NCBI RefSeq assembly: GCF_964656455.1
Contig: NW_027555034.1
Coordinates: 1-64,000 of the forward strand
DNA length: 64,000 bases
Source of the DNA: Halichoerus grypus
Taxonomy: Eukaryota; Chordata; Mammalia; Carnivora; Phocidae
Direction of reading: 5' to 3'
The position numbers and the translations under genes were made by a program. Of this stretch, positions 59,468 to 64,000 are shown in pieces; position 1 is the stretch's first letter; each line of letters opens with the position of its first letter. Under the pieces are notes generated by a model that ran no database searches, had not been told where the DNA came from, and was given only the letters and a program-made list of their open reading frames with translations.

Positions 59468-61051
59468 ATGGAGGGCCCCCCCTCGGCCGCCGGATCCACT
59501 TGCCAGCTGGTGTTGGAGCACCTGTGGGAGGCGCTGCTGCTGATTTCTGGAAGCTGGGGACACAGCCCGAGTCTCCCCGTGTTGCCCTGGGCGGTGCTCG
59601 TATGGACTGTGCTGCTGGTTCTCCTCGTGAAGAGACGACTCACTCGAAGAAGCGCGAAGGCGCTGGGCCACAGGGGCTCTGCCCGCCACGAAGTGTGTGG
59701 AGCCCGCCGTGAGGAGAGTGGCCCAAGCACACAAGCCGAGGCCGCCCTCAGGCCGCCCGCGGTGGTGGCCAGTCCTCCCTCGTTACAAGCCCTGTGCTTG
59801 TCAGCAATGAACGCAGACCTGAGCAGGCTGGTGCTTAGGGACACTGTCATCTCTCTGAGGAAGGCACTGAAGAGCCAGCCTCCCGACCTGCCCCAGGTCC
59901 CTGGGGAAAAACCCATCCTCAGAACATCGGAGAAGGATGGAGAACAGCTTCTGAGGAAAAGAACGGAGGATCGGAGTGAAAACCCTCCTTTTCCAGAAGG
60001 ACCCGAACCGCTCAACCAAGACGTTTCGAGATGGAGGCAGAAAGGGCAGGAGAAGGAGGGGGAAGAAAGGCTGGAGCCGTCGAAGGCATGCATGGAGCCG
60101 GTCCCGAAAGATCAAGCCAGCCAGTCCCCGTCCAGGGCCGGACCCGGGCTGCAGGCCGTCCCCCCGCCTGACCTCCCTGCACAGCACGCCGGTGCCGGGA
60201 GCCGGGGAGTCCAGCCAAAGAGGGGAGCAGGAAATGGCGATCAGCCCGCCCATCGGGCAGCAGTGGATCTGAAGGGCGTCCCTGAGGATGCTGGCTGCCC
60301 TCGGTCCCCTCCAAGTCCCGAAGGGGAACAGCAACACAGAGCCAGACGACTGTGCGCAGAAAGGCGAGAGATGGCGGAGCTGACACGACAAATCCGCAGC
60401 CTGCAAACCCAGGAAGCCTCTTTGCAGAAGGAAACTTCACAGCTGGACAGGGAGATTCAGCCGCTGAAGCTGAAACTTCAGAACCCCCTGGATGAACAGG
60501 ACCAATACATCCTGCAACTTCACCAAAAAGTGTTTCAAGCGGAAGCTCAGTGCTTGGAAATGAAGAAGAAACTGGCCAGCGCGCAAAGAGAAATGAACTT
60601 CACGTGCCAGAGACGCAACCTCTACAAGAAGATGGCCCAAGACCTGGGCAAGGAGCTGGAGAGAAGCAGCTCCTACTATCGCAAGCTGGTCCTCTTCCAT
60701 CACGAAAGAGTCACAAGGAGCTGGGTGGGAGCTGCGTCCAGAGAGAGGGAGTTCCAGGAGCTAAGGAAAGAGAATGATCGCTTGAGGCGGATGCTAGCCG
60801 GTGTGGAGTCCAGCTGCCGGCCTGTCCTGTGGGACCCTCTGGGTCCTGCTGCTCCGCCCACAGCCCACGCAGGCTGGGGAGTGTCGGGGGGTCCCCGGGG
60901 TCATCTGGCCCCCAGGGGGGAGGGAAGGCCCACCGTGAGGGCCCCGGGACCCGGAGTCGCCTGCAGGGGTGACCGGGCTCAGGGCAGCTGGGGCTCTGAG
61001 CCGCCACAGCCCGGCTCAGCATCTGCGCGGAGCTCCGTGAAGAACGTCTGA
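59468..61051 (+). CDS. cTAGE5/MIA2-like protein, intronless, copy 6
   Basis: Same 527-residue product, in a unit almost indistinguishable from unit 5. It is the last complete copy visible; the next would lie beyond the right edge. Confidence 0.82.
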   Translation: MEGPPSAAGSTCQLVLEHLWEALLLISGSWGHSPSLPVLPWAVLVWTVLLVLLVKRRLTRRSAKALGHRGSARHEVCGARREESGPSTQAEAALRPPAVVASPPSLQALCLSAMNADLSRLVLRDTVISLRKALKSQPPDLPQVPGEKPILRTSEKDGEQLLRKRTEDRSENPPFPEGPEPLNQDVSRWRQKGQEKEGEERLEPSKACMEPVPKDQASQSPSRAGPGLQAVPPPDLPAQHAGAGSRGVQPKRGAGNGDQPAHRAAVDLKGVPEDAGCPRSPPSPEGEQQHRARRLCAERREMAELTRQIRSLQTQEASLQKETSQLDREIQPLKLKLQNPLDEQDQYILQLHQKVFQAEAQCLEMKKKLASAQREMNFTCQRRNLYKKMAQDLGKELERSSSYYRKLVLFHHERVTRSWVGAASREREFQELRKENDRLRRMLAGVESSCRPVLWDPLGPAAPPTAHAGWGVSGGPRGHLAPRGEGRPTVRAPGPGVACRGDRAQGSWGSEPPQPGSASARSSVKNV

Positions 61052-61420
61052 TGGCTCTCTCTCTAGTGAAACGGCTACTCTTTCGGAACTGACGCCACAG
61101 TGACTCTCCGCAGGATAGCGGTGTAACCCCATCGCGGACTGTGTAACTAGAGCTTCGTCCACATGGTCATGAAGACATAGCTTCCCTGCCGGACGCTTTA
61201 GAACTGTCTGCTGTGGGTACGGTGTTCGGATTGAAATTCATGCCACTGGGACTGAAGACATCCTCTATCGTGGACATGCATAGAGACTTTCAAACAAGAC
61301 CATTTCTGTGCTCTAGGACTAGGGTTACAGTTCCGCAGAAATAACTCAGTATTTATGTGAACAAAATGTGATTGCCTTAAAAAAAGAGAGAGAGAAAAAC
61401 CTTAAACAAAACAACATCTC
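61052..61420 (+). other. Retrocopy 3' UTR and A-rich tail, copy 6
   Basis: Matches copy 1; the A-rich run is at 61379-61413. Confidence 0.55.
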
Positions 61421-61447
61421 ACTCAAACTGTATGAAATAGTTAGTGT

Positions 61448-61638
61448 AGTCCTACATTCAAATTTTAGTCCTAAAACTCATATTTTAGTCGTCAATTCAA
61501 ATTTTAGTCCTAAATTCAAATTTTAGTCTTAAATTCAAATTTTGGTCCTGCATTCACATTTTAGTCCTAAGTTCATATTTTAGTTCTGAATTCATATTTT
61601 AGTCCTAAATTCATAGCATTAGTTTAGTCTTAAATTTA
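61448..61638 (+). repeat. 19-bp minisatellite, unit 6
   Basis: Same number and order of variant repeats. Confidence 0.9.
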
Positions 61639-61950
61639 TAGATAGGAAAACTTAGGAATTTGCAACCATTTCTTCCTTGTTCTGCCATTTTTTTCTTCTT
61701 AGCCTTTGTTGTTTTGTTTAAGATACTGTTTGTTGTTTAACATTTATGAATTGTATGCAGTCAAAATACAAAGTTTTCTCCTGATAACAAGCATACACTC
61801 CCATGCACGTGGGCATGTGCACACGCACACACCCCAGGATGCAGAATCTAGACTACTGTAGTTGTTTTATGAGTACCTGAAAATGTAAAAATAGAATTGA
61901 CCATTTTAAAAATTGCTTAGAGATAAATAAATTACTGAAAGGAAAAAACG

Positions 61951-63964
61951 TGTGTGTGCAATGTGTAAAGAGAGGACAGGCTCCTTGATGTTCTGCACAG
62001 AGAGCAGAGTGTCCCGATGGACCAGGGAAGATCCCAGGCAGGAGCGCTTCTCCCACACGGTGCGGAGTTGGAGGCCGGGGGACAGTCCCCAGCTACAGCA
62101 GGGAAGAGGGCAGGACCAAGGAGGGGGCTCCCAGCCTCCAGCCACAGGGGGAGGCGGTCCCACCCCTGGGCCTGGAGGGAGGACAGGGAAGTGGCATCTG
62201 CTGAGCCCAGTGGGGGGCTGTCCCAGGAATGGGGCAAAGTGCCCCCCCTCTGCCATCCAGACCTCCATGGACTGCTGGGCAAGGAGGCAGCCCCCAGAGG
62301 GCCTGAGTGCAGGTAGGGGAGTCAGCCTCGGGCACAGGGCAGGCAGAAAAGGGTCCAGGAGCAATTTGGAGAAGGACGCGCACTCATGATTCTATTTGAT
62401 CCAAAGTGTGCCTGTGTGTATTATTTGCTTTCATTCGCACCCACATATGTAGTGAGTATCTCTGCAGCTTCGAAGATGTCTTTAGCGCTGTCCTGCAGCA
62501 TGGGGTGGGGCCCGAGGAGCCCCAGGGCTTCCGTCCTAGTGGGGGCAAGGCCAGGGAATCAAGAACAAGGGCACAAGGAATAGCAATCTCTGCTCTGCAG
62601 AGAATTCCAATAGGGTGATGACTACAGGGGTCAGGGGCCACAACCAGAGGGGACATTCAGGCTGAGATGAAGGTCACAGGAGGTAGTCTGGGAGAGCAGG
62701 GGGCAGAATGTTCCAGGCAGGGAGCACAGGAGTATAAAGGCCGAGGCAGGGCTGTGCTGCCGGGGCTGGGGAAACCGGGCACAGGTGACAGGGAAGGGGG
62801 CGGGCAGCAGGGCCCCTGCACAGAGCTCTCCCTCGTGCAGGGTAGAGACACCCGGGGCGGGTGTAGACCTGGAGACAGGGGCTGGTGGCTGGGCACGGGT
62901 GTGATGTGTGTTCTGCACAGATCTGCGTGGCTTTGGGGACAAGGGAACGAGGGGAGGGGGAGACGGGGCTGGATTCTGGGAGAGGGCTCACGGGGTCTGC
63001 ATGGAGCACTGGGGGCTGGCACTGGGGTGGTCATCATGGAGATGGAGGGGGAGGACAGATCGGGGCTGTGTTGGGGCAGTTGGGGGGGTCAGAGGAGAGG
63101 CAGGAAGAAAGACTCCCACCTTCTGTAAGATCGCTGTGTGTTGTCTGGGCGTCCTCAAGGAACCCTTAGAAAAATCTCTGCGTGGGGCCCTGAGGAGAGT
63201 CAGCAAGGCATGGACCCATTGCACGCAGTGGGGAGCCCGCTTTCTGAGGAGTGCGGCGTGGAGTAGGCCTGTCCATTTGGGCTCCCGCCAGGTTTCCACC
63301 GTCCCTGACGGCCCTCGTGAGCAGGTGGTCTCACCTCCGAGCTGCTCCCACAACAGGGACCCCAAGGGCAGCTTCGGGAGGGGCTGGAGTGCAGGGGGAG
63401 GATTTCCAAGGGGACGCACGTCCTACCTGATGGAGCCGACGCTGCTACCAGCGAGAACCACGACAAATACGACGTGTCCTCCCACAGAGTCACAGGCAGC
63501 AGGAGAGAGAGGCTCAGGGGCTGGAAGTGCTCCTGAAGGGGGCATGTGCCCTCACTGCTGGGCCACTCCGGCTCTCTAACTGTCCCTGCTGCAGGCTGGG
63601 GTGGGGTGGCAGGGCAGGGGGCCTCTCCGGACGAGGAGGCCTCTGAGCTGAATACTGATAGATGAGCAGGAGTCCCCGATGGTGCTTTCACAGTTTAAAG
63701 AGCAGAGGAGTCCTTGGAGACCTTGTCACAGAACGATTCCGACTCCTCAGGTTGTGGAGCTGAAACTCAGCACGGCCTCCACGTGAGCTCTATGTTGGGA
63801 CCAGACACGGAGTAGCAAGGGTCCTTAGATGACGATCGGAGAGAAGCGGGGGCAGTTGGTTGATACAGGGGATTTTCTGGCAGAAGGCACAGCACAGGCC
63901 AGACACAGGGCCGAAAACAGTCTAGTCTCAGTGAGCAAGGCGAGTTTGTGCAGTTAGCTTTCTG
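61951..63964. other. GC-rich linker after gene 6
   Basis: Same content with a private A at 63454. Confidence 0.6.
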
Positions 63965-64000
63965 GAGTCCAGTGCCGATGGGCTCATAAGGGAATTCTAC
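63493..64000 (+). repeat. Macrosatellite unit 7 (first 508 bp only)
   Basis: The window ends inside a seventh copy, just after the start of its first LINE-1 piece. The visible part carries the same states as units 5 and 6 (GGGTCC, GATGACGATC, CAGGCCAGACAC, GCAGTTAG), so the array continues to the right, probably with another copy of this subtype. Confidence 0.95.
63965..64000 (+). mobile_element. LINE-1 ORF2 piece, cut by window end, unit 7
   Basis: Only the first 36 bases, up to GGGAATTCTAC, are visible before the window closes. Confidence 0.7.

Larger units (their letters stand above)
52911..63492 (+). repeat. Macrosatellite unit 6
   Basis: Sixth full copy. By eye the only difference from unit 5 is A at 63454 (GCGAGAACCA, where the other units have GCGGGAACCA). 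It repeats the whole private variant cluster of unit 5 and its paired one-base indels. Confidence 0.97.

Noticed and set aside
1..64000. Bacterial operon, phage, plasmid, tRNA or rRNA content
   Set aside because: No such genes or signals were seen; all recognisable content is mammalian repeats and one mammalian gene family.
1..64000. Carnivore tRNA-derived SINE (SINEC) copies
   Set aside because: I looked for the usual GGGTGGCTCAG or GGGTGGCGCAG head and did not find it in the unit.

Overview
The window is vertebrate nuclear DNA from a mammal, most likely a carnivore of the caniform group (dog, bear, seal or weasel relatives). The evidence is a set of LINE-1 3' ends of the carnivore type, with phrases such as GCACTGGGTGTTATGCAC and ATCTGAAACTAATG before an A-rich tail, plus an ancient MIR SINE and an intronless gene of the cTAGE5/MIA2 family. 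Nothing is organised like a bacterial, phage or organelle genome.

The whole window is one tandem array. A unit of 10,582 bp is repeated head to tail: six complete units (starting at 1, 10583, 21165, 31747, 42329 and 52911) and the first 508 bp of a seventh (63493-64000). The phase is arbitrary because the array runs off both ends. Units are near-identical and the period does not change. This is a macrosatellite, the same general class as human D4Z4, DXZ4 or RS447.

Layout of one unit, in unit-1 coordinates: 1-472 end of a GC-rich segment; 473-1048 internally deleted LINE-1 (plus strand); 1060-2985 LINE-1 ORF2 C-terminal region and 3' UTR (plus); about 3010-3112 older LINE-1 scrap; 3530-3740 probable MaLR LTR fragment (minus); 4098-4260 MIR; 4261-5040 nothing recognised; 5041-5925 LINE-1 3' end (minus, poly-T first); 5950-6402 LINE-1 3' end (plus); 6558-8141 the intronless 527-codon gene; 8142-8510 its retained 3' UTR and A-rich tail; 8538-8728 a 19-bp minisatellite; 8729-9040 AT-rich sequence; 9041-10582 GC-rich sequence with G-quadruplex motifs, continuing into the next unit.

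The gene is the biological centre of the array. It is a retrocopy-like cTAGE5/MIA2 relative with a membrane segment, a C-terminal coiled coil and a shortened proline-rich tail. It is intact in all six units and I found no amino-acid difference between copies from the ATG onward. Sequence differences between units are concentrated in the LINE-rich first 4.7 kb and form a mosaic (unit 1 like 3, unit 2 like 4, unit 5 almost identical to 6), which points to unequal exchange and gene conversion. Expression and function cannot be judged from sequence alone.
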